Assembly: GCA_037957365.1 (NCBI GenBank)
Contig: JARHVA010002371.1
Coordinates: forward strand, 1,364,001-1,428,000
DNA from: Torreya grandis
Taxonomy: Eukaryota > Streptophyta > Pinopsida > Cupressales > Taxaceae
Length of the DNA stretch: 64,000 nt
Direction of reading: 5' to 3'
Position 1 is the first letter of the stretch. Each line of letters opens with the position of its first letter. Both the position numbers and the translations under genes were made by a program. The notes under the pieces were generated by a model. That model had not been told where the DNA came from and did not search any database. It saw nothing but the letters and a program-made list of their open reading frames with translations. Positions 48,260 through 60,140 of this stretch are shown in pieces.

Positions 48260-49110
48260 ATATAATTTTGGATGAGATTCTACTTCATGTAGATGATCAT
48301 CCATTATTTATTAGTGTCTAAATAGGTGATATCCAAGTTAACCAAGCCTTGATCGATGAGGGTTCTAGCACCTGTTCTTGGGTATTTTGAATGTAATCTC
48401 AAGTCTACACATAGCACATGCCAAGGATATGATAGAAGGCAAATACCTCCTTGAGGGTGTGTGTGTCTTCCCATTACCATCCTACCTATCACTGTTCACG
48501 TGAAGGTGATGATCTTCAACTTTCCCCTTTCATATAACATTTTTATTGGTAGGTCATGGACTCATTGTATGCAAGCTATCATATCTTTTGCTTTACAATG
48601 TGTATAATTTCCTCACAATGGAGCCATTTACAAGATGCAAGGAGACACTAACACTTGAAATTTTGAAAAATTCCAAGACCATGGTATCTTTAATACTTCT
48701 ACTCTTGAACCTTTGCCTAGTGTTCCATTCCATGAGTCACAACATTACAATGTTCCTATCAACTCAACTAGAGGTTACAATGGGCAACCTGAGCTCATTG
48801 GTAACATTCCTCCCAACCTTTTTGACTCTAATGATGATGATCTTGATGAGATTAACTTAACAATCCAAGATTCTAATCTCTCACCTCATCTCATCCCATA
48901 GCTTCCTACTTCCTTATAGCCTCATTCTCACAAGATTCCTTGTGATGACATTCTTGTAGTCTTAACCAAGACTAGGCCCTATAATCATCAAGCTTCCTCT
49001 GATGATAAGGTCATCCCAACCTATATCATCGATCTTCATACTCCATATTATGATGATGGTTATTATTTAGATGATCCTCTTTTAGATAGACTTATTTAGA
49101 CCCATGATGC
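48260..49110 (+). pseudogene. Gypsy protease and protease-RT linker remnant
   Basis: Plus-strand translation gives HPLFISV, then IGDIQVNQALIDEGSSTCSW at about 48325-48385, the aspartic protease active-site region with D-E-G in place of D-x-G. The later block IFIGRSW then THCMQAITSFALQCV (about 48535-48600) fits the end of the domain. Acidic linker frames follow to 49110 (DLHTPYYDDGYYLDDPLLDR). A stop and frame changes separate the pieces. No gag or RT of this element is visible on either side. Confidence 0.6.
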
Positions 49111-49188
49111 CAAGATTGTTCATTACCATTATTCTAGTTTTTTTGTGCATCTCATCATTCTCTTTCATTTATAGTTCTTGATTCTTGC

Positions 49189-50215
49189 ATGTTTCCTCTT
49201 TATTACAGGGTAGAGATGGTGTTGATACCTTCAATATTTGAGAAACCACTTAGGACCATGCTCTTGGATGATGTTATGACTAGACCTTATCTCTTTGCCA
49301 TCCCTAGGGTAGTCCTCTTTAGACCTTTTAAAAATCCCACCCCTTATTTAGTAGGGCCAACTATAGTTAAGCATGTTCCTTTTTCCACTCTAGTTGAGCA
49401 TGTTCTCTCTCCTCCTATTGATGAGCCTCTACCTGCGCGTTTTCCTAGTGATCCTCCTATTGAGCCTAGTTACACTCCTTCCCCATCATCACCCTCCATT
49501 GATGATGGTTTGCTTTCATTGTCTAAGATGGCTTCTTTACCCACCAAATGGGCTGATGAGTCCCCTTTAGCTTTTTCCACTCCTATTTTACCTCTTACCA
49601 TAAGTGCTCCTAAAACCACTCACAAGCGTATATGTTGCTTCCATGGAATAGATATTATTGTGGTTATGAAAATATCTTGATACCTTGCATCTTTCTTCCC
49701 CATCATCAGACAAAGCCATACCTCCCTTGCAGGTACTTCTTGAATATTTACCTAATTATGGTGAGGTATATTGTCTATGGTACCTATGTGGCATGCATCA
49801 CACTGTTCATTGCCACATTCTTCAACAACATCTTAAAGATCATAGTGTACCCATCCCTAGACCTTCTACCATTCCTCCCATAGGTCAATCCCATAAGAAG
49901 TCTCTTCCTTCTTCTCCTATGGATCCACTTCTAGTGGTTCTATCACATCTTGTGGTCCCTTCACCACCTTTTATGCCTCTACCTATGATTCCTTCACCTG
50001 TGGACCCTCCCTCATCAATGGATCCTTTTCCACCTATGATTCCTTCACCTATGGATATTTCTCCACCTGATATTCCTTCTTCTCCCATAAATCTTATTTC
50101 CACACATTCTCCTAACCAACCTTTGCCTAACTTTCCTCCTCAGCACAATCCTTTGAGCATTCCTACTTTTTTAGTTAAGGAGATCAAAAAAGAAGTATTG
50201 CCTAGTATCCACTAA
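49189..50215 (+). pseudogene. Unassigned reading frames, Pro/Ser-rich C-terminus
   Basis: Two consecutive frames, 49189-49680 (163 codons) and 49685-50215 (176 codons), shifted against each other. The first ends with PPIEPSYTPSPSSPSIDDG and further residues. The second has EVYCLWYLCGMHHTVHCHIL, which vaguely recalls a gag zinc knuckle but has the wrong Cys/His spacing. It then continues in repeats of the type PSPMDPSPP. The Pro-rich end is duplicated at 51209-51508. I do not recognise a family. The position after a gypsy protease remnant suggests it is part of a retroelement. Confidence 0.4.
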
Positions 50216-51222
50216 AGATTGATGAGACCTTAGAAGTAGTACACATTTAGCTTTGTAGAGACTTATCTAATGTATTGGATAATGTGTGTGGATAGATTTA
50301 CTAGTATTTATGAACACATGCATGGTGCTTTCTCTTTTATATTTGGAATAGACATGTCCTCCAATCTTATTTCTATTTTTTATTATATCATTTGACATTG
50401 TGTCAAATTTTTTCTTATCTTATATCATGTTTTTCCTTCTTGTTATACTATAGATAGCTTATGTTATCTTTTTACATTTCACATATACTTGTCTTTTCCT
50501 TATCATTTTTATTTTTCACTTATCATTGCTTTATTTTCCTTTAGAGTTTTTCTCAAAACTCATCCCTTGTATCTATATGATTGTTTGTTTTATTATCTTT
50601 ATTTTTCACATATAGTTGTCATATGACCTGGTTATATTTACCCTCTTCCCTTTGGTTATTATCTCCTATTACCATATGATCATTTAGCAAGCAATCTTTC
50701 TCATTCTTATTTCCTTTCACCGGTCCTCCTTTGGATCTCCTTTTTCCCTTCTTCCTTTTTTCACAAACTAAGTATATACATGGTTGAGACTTGAGATCAC
50801 ATGCTCAGTTCATTGTCAAGCCTGAGTGTTAGTTAATCTTTTGTCTTAGGTCACATAGCTTTCTTTAGCCTTAGCCTACATCTCATTCATGTGTATCACT
50901 ATCTCTCTCATGATTGGTCATTCCAAATCCATATGGAGGAGGAATCTTAAAAAATCCTTCAAAAGAAAGTTAAAATCCAAATCATTTAAACAAAAGACAA
51001 TGATATCAAAAGGCAAAAATATTGAACATTCTTAAAAATTCTAATTACACTAAAAGATGTGATTCTAAGCACATCTCCTTCTTCTAGTCAAAGCTCAAAC
51101 TCCACAATTGGCCTCATGGTAGAATTGAGGTCCTTTGGGGTGTAGTAGGCCAATAGATTAGAAGAGGAGAATAAAAAATATTTTAGTGCTACCTACTTTC
51201 TCACACAAATGCCCAATCTTCA
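49908..51222. repeat. 1.31-kb tandem duplication, copy 1
   Basis: Begins CTTCTTCTCCTATGGATCC and ends at GCCCAATCTTCAT, after which the sequence restarts with TCTTCTCCTATAGATCC. The offset between copies is about 1314 bp at the left end. It contains the Pro-rich coding end, a pyrimidine-rich spacer (50380-50620) and the intact version of the site at which the LTR array was inserted in copy 2 (50612-50660). Confidence 0.85.
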
Positions 51223-51988
51223 TTCTTCTCCTATAGATCCACTTCTAGTGGTTCCATCACATTTTGTGGTCCCTTCACCACCTTATGTGCCTCCACCTAT
51301 GATTCTTTCACGTGTAGACCCTCCCTCACCTGTGGATCTTTCTCCACTCATGAATCCTTCACCCATGGATCCTTCTCCACCTGAGATTCGTTTTTCTCCT
51401 ATAGATCTTGTTTCCATGCATTTTGTTGACCAGCCTTTTCCTATCTTTCCTCCTCAACATGATCCTTCGAACATTCCTACTTTTTCAGTTGAGGAGATCA
51501 AAAAATAAGTATTTACCTAGTATTCACTGAAGATTGATGAGACCTTAGCAACAATACACATTCAGCTTCATAGAGAATTATCCATTGTATTGGATAATGT
51601 GTGTGGACAAATTTATCAGTATTTATGAGCACATGCATGGTGCTTCCTCATTTATATTTGGATTGGACATGTGCTCCAATATTATTTCTATTTTTGATTA
51701 TATCATTTGACACTGTATCAAATTATTTATTATCTTATATCATGTTTTTCTTTCTTGTTGTACTATATTTATCTTATGTTATCTGTTTAAATTTTGCATA
51801 TACTTGTCTTTTCCTTATCATTGCTATTTTTCACTTATCATTTCTATTTTTGACTTATCATTGCTTTCTTTTCTTTTAGAGTTTTCTCAAAACTCTTCCC
51901 TTGTATCTTCATGATTGTTTGTTTTCTTATCTATATTTTTCACAAATAGTTGTCATGGTGACTTGGTTATATTTACCCTCTTCCCTTT
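51223..51988. repeat. 1.31-kb tandem duplication, copy 2, left part
   Basis: Matches 49908-50650. Its Pro-rich frame (51209-51508, LVVPSPPYVPPPMI and onward) ends in EEIKK and a stop. The copy is broken at 51988 by the LTR array and resumes at 59596. The last 37 bp (51952-51988) are repeated exactly at 59596-59632. Confidence 0.85.
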
Positions 51989-51990
51989 GG

Positions 51991-52367
51991 TTGAAATCTT
52001 TGGTTGAAAGATAATTCAAGAAACAAGAACAAAACAATTCAAATAATGTTATCTCTAATAAGAGATGTTTTATTGATCAAATTTGCAGACCCAAACATAT
52101 GCTTATCTCTAAGAAGAGATGTCTGATTTCCATTTTGGGTTACATCTTAATTAATACATGTTTTGAAGGTGTGGGGAGGATTTATAAGGTCACCAATCTT
52201 GAGGGAGATGAATTGTTTCGACTTCCACAATTTACAATAATACAGAATTTGAGGAATTACTATTTTTAGAAACTTACTATTTTTAGACTACACTACTAAA
52301 ATTAAAATTTAGGACACTTACATTGTATTTTATGAGTTAAAACATCATATATCAAAGATCCATGACA
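51991..52367 (-). repeat. Array LTR A (truncated)
   Basis: In element orientation starts TGTCATGGATC at 52367; lacks the last ~11 bp (GTTTTAAATCA) found in the others. It abuts the target sequence at about 51989. Confidence 0.85.
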
Positions 52368-54222
52368 TCTCATGATATTCCCCTCATTATTATCTTTCCA
52401 ACAGTTCAAACGGTGAGTCAATTGGAGCTACGGTGCAAAAGTTATGGCTTTTGGAAGTTCTGCCATTAATTGGGGTGGACCCATCACCCGAATTGTCATA
52501 TGAATTATTGTCCAGACCATTCCTCCCTCCTTGAGAAGCAATGGTCCCCATTGCATCAATATTTTTCATCAAGTGTGGTAGTTGTACTTTGATTTGATTC
52601 TTAATCCATACTTGGAAGGGACTGTGATTTATGGAACTGTGCAGGGCCCGATTATTCACCATTTCTATCTGACCATTAGTCTATGGATGGAAGGCCATGA
52701 ACTTCTTCAGCTTGGTATCTATTTGCTTCTATTATTGTGTTGTTTTTGTAGTTAGGGCTGTAAAATTGGCCCTTTTAGATTCATGTGGCTTGACAACCAT
52801 GAGAACAAATTTCTTGGCACTAATCAGAGAGACAAATGTAGAAGGTGGTACTTCTAGTACCTTGTAGCACTGTGTTCCAAGAGTGAGAGTGATCCTTCTA
52901 GTTCTTGATTCATATATACCATGTCAATCATACATGAATGGATGAAAAAATAGTACATCACAAATATCTAGATTGACCACATCACATAAGACCTCATCTT
53001 GGAAAGGTTGTATTGCATATGAGAGAAGACATTGGTGGGTGACACAAAGGTTTCTCCCTGGACTCAACCATCCAATACTGTATGGTTTTGGGTGAGGCTT
53101 CATGGATAGATTTAGGCTTTTCAAAACATTAGCAGAGATTAAATGCTTTGGACTTCCACTATCAAGAATGAAATGTAGAGGCTTACCTTTCACCCATAAC
53201 TTAAAGTGAAATAACCTTTCCTTGTCATCTAGCATCTCATCATGTGTCTATGATGAAGCAACAATGGCTTCAGGATCAGCATCTACAATTTTGTTTTTAA
53301 CCTCTTCGACTGTAGGGTTTGTATGATGTAAAGAAGTAGATGTTGAGGATTGTGACTCAGAAAGCAGTGATTTGATAGCTCGACATTCTTCTTTGGAGTG
53401 AGTTCCAGATTTATGATAATCACACCACTTCCTAGTCTTTCCTTCCATTTTCTTCCAATTTTGGCCTCGTGTTTGACCTTCTTTGTCACTTTTCTATTTT
53501 GAAGACTAATTCTTTATATTCATTCTTCCATGCTTCTACTCAATCTTCACTATGAACTTGTATACCTCACCGATGGTTTCCAAATTGAAGAGTTCTATTT
53601 CTCCCCGTATGTACCATTGTAGTCTGCCACAATATTTGAGAACCTTGTGTTTCTCATTTTCTTGGATGCCCAATCTCACAAATAGAGAATGAAAAATATC
53701 AGTGTAATCTTGAACAGATTGTTCCTTACCTTGGCGAAGTTGTTGCCACTCTATATACAAATCATCATATGCTCCAATGGGGTAGTATTCTTCCTTTACA
53801 GCATCTATGAAATCATCCCATGTAGGTTCTATCTCAATGCCAATATCATCTGCACTGAATCTCTTTTTGTACACTTCCCACCAATTTTTGACAAGAAATG
53901 ATGCTTTTAGAAGAACAAAAGTAATATTTTATTTATCGATGAATTTATTTACAAAAAAATAAGATGACAATTGATCCAACTAATTTTCTACTGCATCAGC
54001 ATTGATTTTGCCTTCAAATGTAGGGATATCAAAATTCACCTAAACCTTGAAGGGTGTTGGGGCACTAAAAGGATGTGCGGTCACAGATGAGGAGCTAAAA
54101 TTTCCCATTGAGATTTGTTGGAAAATTTGAGTGAATTGTTGTAGCATCTGCACTTGTTGCTATTTGAGGGCTTCATTCACCATTTCCTTGAAAGGATCAG
54201 ATGCCTCGGTGTTGTCCACCAT
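52368..54222 (-). pseudogene. Array unit 1: gag-protease, RT deleted
   Basis: Gag starts at the ATG at 54222 (MVDNTEASDPFKEMVNEAL). The core is DIPTFEGKINADAVEN in shared positions, then VYKKRFSADDIGIEIEPTWD and QSVQDYTDIFHSLFVRLGIQ (53536-53874). The zinc-knuckle-like block is WCDYHKSGTHSKEECRAIKS near 53385-53440. Protease follows in the same frame at 53235: KPLHFILDSGSPKHLISANV with a complete D-S-G. After the protease end (CDVLFFHPFMYD) the sequence passes to the integrase scrap and HSSINHSPFQVW (52390-52662). Gag, knuckle and protease share one frame in this unit; a few stops interrupt it. Confidence 0.85.
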
Positions 54223-54328
54223 TTGAAGTCGTTTGGAGTGAATACGTGGATATTATCTTGGTTATATTTTCCACCCAAGCTTCTTGTAATTTGATCTCAT
54301 CCTTGGGATCATACACTCTAAAGATAAA

Positions 54329-54342
54329 CCACTCTGATACCA
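54329..54342 (-). other. Primer binding site, array unit 1
   Basis: TGGTATCAGAGTGG, one base after LTR B ends. TGGTATCAGAG is the well-known match to plant initiator methionine tRNA. Confidence 0.85.
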
Positions 54343-54343
54343 C

Positions 54344-54731
54344 TGATTTAAAACTTGAAAACTTTGGTTGAAAGATAATTCAAGAAACAAGAACAAAACA
54401 ATTCAAATAATGCTATCTCTAATAAGAGATGTTTTATTGATCAAATTTGCAGACCCAAACATATGCTTATCTCTGAGAAGAGATGTTTGATTTTTATTTT
54501 GGGTTACATCTTCATTTATAAATGTTTTTAAGGTGTGGGGAGGATGTGGAAGGTCACCAATCTCGAGGGAGATGAATTGGTTTGACTTCCATGATTTACA
54601 ACAATATAAAATTCAAGGAATTACTATTTTTAGAAACTTATTATTTTTAGACTGCACTACTAAAATTGAAATTTGGGACACTTCCATTGGGTTTTATGAG
54701 GTCAAACTTTATCTATCAGAGCTCCATGACA
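54344..54731 (-). repeat. Array LTR B (388 bp)
   Basis: In element orientation TGTCATGGAGC to TTAAATCA. It serves as 3' LTR of the unit to the right and 5' LTR of the unit to the left. It contains a pair of short complementary words, ATCTCT and AGAGAT, repeated in two small hairpins (TCTCTAATAAGAGATG and TCTCTGAGAAGAGATG). Confidence 0.9.
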
Positions 54732-56572
54732 TCTCATGATGTTCCCCGCTTTCCAACGGTTTAAACGGTGAGTCAATTGGAGCTACGATGCAAAAGTTAT
54801 GGCTCCTAAAATTTCTGCCATCAATTAGGGTGGACCCATCACCCAAATTGTCATCTGAGTTATTGTCCAGACCATTCCTCCCTCCTTGAGAAGAAATGGT
54901 CCCCATTGCATCAATATTTTTCATCAAGTGTGGTAGTTATACTTTGATTTGATTCCTAATGCATACTTGGAAGGGACTGTGATTTATGGAACTGTGCAGG
55001 GCCCAATTGTTCACCATTTCTATCTGACCATTAGTTTGTGGATGGAAGGCCATGAACTTCTTCATCTTGGTATCTATTTGATTCTATTGTTGTGTTGTTT
55101 GTGTAGTCAGGGCTATAACATTGGCCCTTTTGGATTCATGTGGCTTGACCACCATGAGAACAAATTTCTTGGAAAATCAGAGAGATAGATGTAGAAGGTG
55201 GTACTTCTAGTACCTTGTAGCGCCGTGTTCCAAGAGTGAGAGTAATCCTTCTAGTTCTTGATTCATATACCATGTCGATCATGCATGAATGGATGAACAA
55301 ATAGTACATCACAAACATCTAGATTGACCACATCACATAAGACCTCATCTTGGAAAGGTTGTATTGCATATTAGAGAAGACATTGGTGGGTGACACGGAG
55401 GTTTCTCCTTGGACTCAACCATCCAATACTATATGGTTTTGGGTGAGGCTTCATGGATAGATTTAGGATTTTCAAAAGATTAGCAGAGATTAAATTATTT
55501 TGACTTCTACTATCAAGAATGAAATGTAGAGGTTTACCTTTCACCCATAACTTAGAGTGAAACAACCTTTCCTTGTCATCTCGCATCTTGTCATGTGTCT
55601 ATGATGAAGCAACAATGGCTTCAAGATTAGCATCTATAATTTTGTCTTCAACCTCTTCGATTGTAGAGTCTATATGATGTAGAGAAGTAGATGTTGAGGA
55701 TTGTGACTCAAAAATTAGTGATTTGATAGCTCAACATTCTTCTTTGGAGTGAGTTCCAGATTTATGATAATCACACCACTTCCCAGTCTTTCCTTGTGTT
55801 TGCTTCCAAGTTTGGCCTTCGTGTTTGACCTTCTTTGTCACTTTTCCATTTTGAAGACTAATTCTTTATATTCATTCTTCCATGCTTCTACTCAATCTTC
55901 ACTATGAACTTGTATGCCTCACCGATGGTTTCCAAATTGAAGAGTTCCATTTCTCCCTGTATGTACCATTATAGTCCACCACAATATTTGAGAACCTTGA
56001 GTTTCTCACTTTTTTGGATGCCCAATCTCACAGATAGAGAATGAAAAATATCAATGTAATCTTGAACATATTATTCCTTACCTTGGTGAATTTTTTGCCA
56101 CTCTATATACAGATCGTCATATGCTCCAATGGGGTAGTATTCTTCCTTTATAGCATCTATGAAATCATCTCATGTAGGTTCTATCTCAAGGCCAATATCA
56201 TCTGCACTGAATCTCTTTTTGTACACTTCCCACCAATTTTTGACAAGAAATGATGCTTTTAGAAGAGCAAAAGTAATATTTTCTTTATCAGTGAATTTAT
56301 TTAAAAAAATAAGATGACAATTGATCCAACCAATTTTCTATTGCATCAGCATTGATTTTGCCTTCAAATGTAGGGATATCAAAATTCACCTGAACCTTGA
56401 AGGGTGTTGGGGCACTGAAAGGATGTGTGGTTGCAGATGAGGAGCTAGAATTTCCCATTGAGATTTGTTAGAGAATTTGAGCAAATTGTTGTAGCATCTA
56501 TGCTTGTTGTTTTTGGAGGGCTTCATTCACCATTTCTTTGAAAGGATCGGATGCCTCGGTGTTGTCTGCCAT
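54732..56572 (-). pseudogene. Array unit 2: gag-protease, RT deleted
   Basis: Gag starts at the ATG at 56572 (MADNTEASDPFKEMVNEAL). Same domain order as unit 1. The gag core frame is more broken (no long frame between 55900 and 56250). The protease active site reads LDSRSQNNLISA (55371-55586), so the Gly of D-S-G is Arg. The integrase scrap is at 54709-55060. It shares the RT deletion junction with units 1 and 3. Confidence 0.85.
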
Positions 56573-56678
56573 TTGAAGTCATTTGGAGTGAATAAGTGGA
56601 TATTCTCTTGGTTTTATTTTCCACCCAAGCTTCTTGTAATCTAACCTCATCCTTGGGATCATACACTCTGAAGACAAA

Positions 56679-56692
56679 CCACTCTGATACCA
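56679..56692 (-). other. Primer binding site, array unit 2
   Basis: TGGTATCAGAGTGG, identical to units 1 and 3. Confidence 0.85.
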
Positions 56693-56693
56693 C

Positions 56694-57081
56694 TGATTTA
56701 AAACTTGAAAACTTTGGTTGAAAGATAATTCAAGAAACAAGAACAAAACAATTCAAATAATGCTATCTCTGATAAGAGATGTTTTATTGATCAAATTTGC
56801 AGACCCAAATATATGCTTATCTCTGAGAAGAGATGTTTGATTTTCATTTTGGGTTACATCTTCATTTATACATGTTTTGAAGGTGTGGGGAGGATGTGGA
56901 AGGTCACCAATCTCGAGGGAGATGAATTGGTTCAACTTCCACGATTTACAACAATACAGAATTCAAGGAATTACTATTTTTAGAAACTTACTATTTTTAG
57001 ACTACACTACTAAAATTGAAATTTGGGACACTTTCATTGTGTTTTATGAGGTAAAAATTTATCTATCAAATATCCATGACA
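56694..57081 (-). repeat. Array LTR C (388 bp)
   Basis: Same length and ends as LTRs B and D. About seven differences from LTR B in the first 230 bp by eye. Confidence 0.9.
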
Positions 57082-58934
57082 TCTCATGATGTTCCCCTCA
57101 TTATTATCTTTCCAACGGTTCAAACGGTGAGTCAATTGGAGCTACGGTGCAAAGTTATGGCTCCCGAAAGTTCTGCCATCAATTGGGGTGGACCCATCAC
57201 CCGAATTGTCATCTGAATTGTTGTCCGGACCATTCCTTCCTCCTTGAGAAGCAATGGTTTTCATTGCATAAATATTTTTCATCAAGTGTGGTAGTTGTAC
57301 TTTGATTTGATTCCTAATGCATACTTGGAAGGGACTGTGATTTATGGAACTGTGCAGGGCCCGATTGTTCACCATTTCTATCTGACTATCAGTCTGTGGA
57401 TGGAAGGCCATGAACTTCTTTAGCTTGGTATCTATTTTCTTATATTGTTGTGTTTTTTGTGTAGTTAGGGCTATAACATTGGCCCTTTTGGATTCATGTG
57501 GCTTGACCACCATGAGAACAAATTTATTGGCACTAATCAGAGAGATAAATGTAGAAGGTGGTACTTCTAGTACCTTGTAGCACCATGTTCCAAGAGTGAG
57601 AGTGATCCTTCTAGTTCTTGATTCATATATACCATGTCGATCATACATGAATGGAGGACCAAATAGTACATCACAAACATCTAGATTGACCACATCACAT
57701 AAGACCTCATCTTGGAAAGGTTGTATGGCATATGAGAGAAGACATTGGTGGGTGTGATGGAGGTTTCTCCCTGGACTCAACCATCCAATACTGTATGGTT
57801 TTGGGTGAGGCTTCATGGATAGATTTAGGCTTTTCACAACATTAGCAGAGATTAAATTCTTTTGACTTCCACTATCAAGAATGAAATGTAGAGGCTTACC
57901 TTTCACCCATAACTTAGAGTGAAACAACCTTTCCTTGTCATCTCGCTTCTCGTCGTGTGTCTGTGATGAAGCAACAATGGCTTCAAGATTATCATCTATA
58001 ATTTTGTCTTCAACCTCTTCAACTATAGGGTCTATATGATGTAGAGAATTAGATGTTGAGGATTATGACTCAGAAAGTAGTGATTTGATAGCTCAACATT
58101 CTTCTTTGGAGTGACTTCTATATTTATGATAATCACACCACTTCCCAGTCTTTCCTTCCATTTGCTTCCAATTTTGGCCTCGTGTTTGACCTTCTTTGTC
58201 ACTTTTCTATTTTGAAGACTAATCTTTATATTCATTCTTCCATGCTTCTGCTCAATCTTCATTATGAACTTGTATGCCTCACCAATGGTTTCCAAAATAA
58301 AGAGTTCCATTTCTCCCTGTATGTACCATTGTAGTCCACCACAATATTTGAGAACCTTGTGTTTCTCATTTTCTTGGATGCCCAATCTCACAGATAGAGA
58401 ATGAAAGTTATCAGTGTAATCTTGAACAGATTGTTCCTTACCTTGGTGAAGTTGTTGCCACTCTATATACAGATCGTCATATGCTCCAATGGGGTAGTAT
58501 TCTTCCTTTACAGCATCTATTAAATCATCCCATGTAGGTTCTATCTCAAGGCCAATATCATCTGCACTGAATCTCTTTTTGTACACTTCCCACCAATTTT
58601 TGACAAGAAATGATGCTTTTAGAAGAACAAAAGTAATATTTTATTTATCGATGAATTTATTTACAAAAAAATAAGATGACAATTGATCCAACTAATTTTC
58701 TACTGCATCAGCATTGATTTTGCCTTCAAATGTAGGGATATCAAAATTCACCTGAACCTTGAAGCGTGTTGGGGCACTGAAAGGATGTGCGGTCACAGAT
58801 GAGGAGCTAGAATTTCCCATTGAGATTTGTTGGAGAATTTGAGTGAATTGGTGTAGCATCTGCACTTATTTTTGTTGGAGGGCTTCATTCACCATTTCCT
58901 TGAAAGGATCAGATGCCTCGATGTTGTCTGCCAT
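57082..58934 (-). pseudogene. Array unit 3: gag-protease with integrase scrap, best frames
   Basis: Gag starts at the ATG at 58934 (MADNIEASDPFKEMVNEALQ). ISMGNSSSSSVTAHPFSAPT, DIPTFEGKINADAVEN and ASFLVKNWWEVYKKRF precede a 184-codon frame (58032-58586) with the gag core and linker. Protease plus downstream is open for 261 codons (57142-57927): FILDSGSQKNLISANVV with complete D-S-G, CDVLFGPPFMYDRHGIYESR, then KRANVIALTTQKTQQYKKID runs straight into MAFHPQTDSQIEMVNNRAL and SSINHSPFQVC, which belong to the integrase. RT, RNase H and the integrase core are gone, yet the frame is open across the join. A frameshift separates the two long frames. Confidence 0.85.
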
Positions 58935-59040
58935 TTGAAGTCATTTGGAGTGAATAGGTGGATATTCTCCTGGTTTTATTTTCCACCCAAGCTTCCTGTA
59001 ATCTGACCTCGTCCTTGGGATCATACACTCTAAAGACAAA

Positions 59041-59054
59041 CCACTCTGATACCA
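59041..59054 (-). other. Primer binding site, array unit 3
   Basis: TGGTATCAGAGTGG directly after LTR D. Confidence 0.85.
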
Positions 59055-59055
59055 T

Positions 59056-59443
59056 TGATTTAAAACTTGAAAAATTTTGTTGAAAGATAATTCAAGAAAC
59101 AAGAAAAAAACAATTCAAATAATGCTATCTCTGATAAGAGATGTTTTATTGATCAAATTTGTAGACCCAAACATATGCTTATCTCTTAGAAGAGATGTTT
59201 GATTTCCATTTTGGGTTACATATTCATTTATACATGTTTTGAAGGTGTGGGGAGGATGTTGAAAGTCACCAATCTCGAGGGAGATGAATTGGTTTGACTT
59301 CCATGATTTACAACAATACAAAATTTGAGGAATTACTATTTTTAGAAACTTACTATTTTTAGACTACACTACTAAAATTGAAATTTGGGACAATTTTAGT
59401 TGGTTTTATGGGGTCAAAATTTATCTATCAGAGCACCATGACA
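59056..59443 (-). repeat. Array LTR D (388 bp)
   Basis: Same ends and length as B and C. The 152 bp to its right (59444-59595) are the 3' end of a further unit, cut off at 59595 within the Asp/Asn/Ser-rich stretch. Confidence 0.9.
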
Positions 59444-59595
59444 ACTCATGATTTTCTCCTCATTATTAGCTTTCCAACAGTTCAAACGGTGAGTCAATTG
59501 GAGCTACGGTGCAAAAGTTATGGCTCCCAGAAGTTCTGCCATCAATTGGGGTGGACCCATCACCCGAATTGTCATCTGAATTGTTGTCTGGATCA

Positions 59596-60140
59596 GTCAT
59601 GGTGACTTGGTTATATTTACCCTCTTCCCTTTTATTATTTCCTATTACCATCTGATCAGTTACCAAGTAATCTTTTTCATTATTTTTTACTTTCACTGGT
59701 CCTCCTTTGGATCTCCTTTTCCATTCTTATTTTTTCAACAAACTAAGCATATACATAGTTGAGACTTGAGATCACATGTTTAGTTCATTATCAAGCGTAA
59801 GTGTTCTATTCAGTATTTTGTCTTGGGTCACTTAGCTTTCTTTAGCCTTAGCCTACAACTCATTCGTTTGTATCACTATCACTCTCATGGTTGGTCATTT
59901 CAAATCTGTATGGAGGAGGAATCTTAAAAAATCCTTCAAAATAAAGTTAAAATCCAAATCATTTAAACAAAAGATGTGATTCTAAGCAAATCTCCTTCTT
60001 CTATTCGAATCTTAAACTCCATAGTTGGCCTCATGATAGAGCCAAGGTCCTGTGGGGTGTAGTATGCCAATAGATTAGAAGAGGACACTAAAAAAAAAAT
60101 AGTGCTACCTACTTTCTCATGAAATTACCCAATTTTCATA
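59596..60140. repeat. 1.31-kb tandem duplication, copy 2, right part
   Basis: Resumes the unit interrupted at 51988 and matches 50613-51210, with a deletion of about 40 bp around 59973 relative to copy 1. The first 37 bp repeat the left flank of the array. The similarity ends near CCCAATTTTCAT at about 60140, the same place as the boundary of copy 1. Confidence 0.85.

Larger units (their letters stand above)
51989..59595 (-). mobile_element. Tandem array of RT-less gypsy elements sharing LTRs
   Basis: Order on the plus strand: LTR A (51991-52367, missing about 11 bp at its outer edge), internal 1, LTR B, internal 2, LTR C, internal 3, LTR D, then 152 bp of a fourth internal part. LTRs B, C and D are each 388 bp. 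Period is 2364, 2350 and 2362 bp. Each internal part has an initiator-tRNA primer site, gag, protease and an integrase scrap, with RT and RNase H deleted at the same place. Units differ by about 3 percent by eye. The array is bounded by a perfect 37-bp direct repeat of target sequence (51952-51988, 59596-59632), not by a 5-bp duplication. Confidence 0.9.

Noticed and set aside
59466..59696. Minus-strand frame of 76 codons across the right end of the LTR array
   Set aside because: It crosses the junction between the broken element and target DNA; its conserved part is just the 3' end of an array unit.
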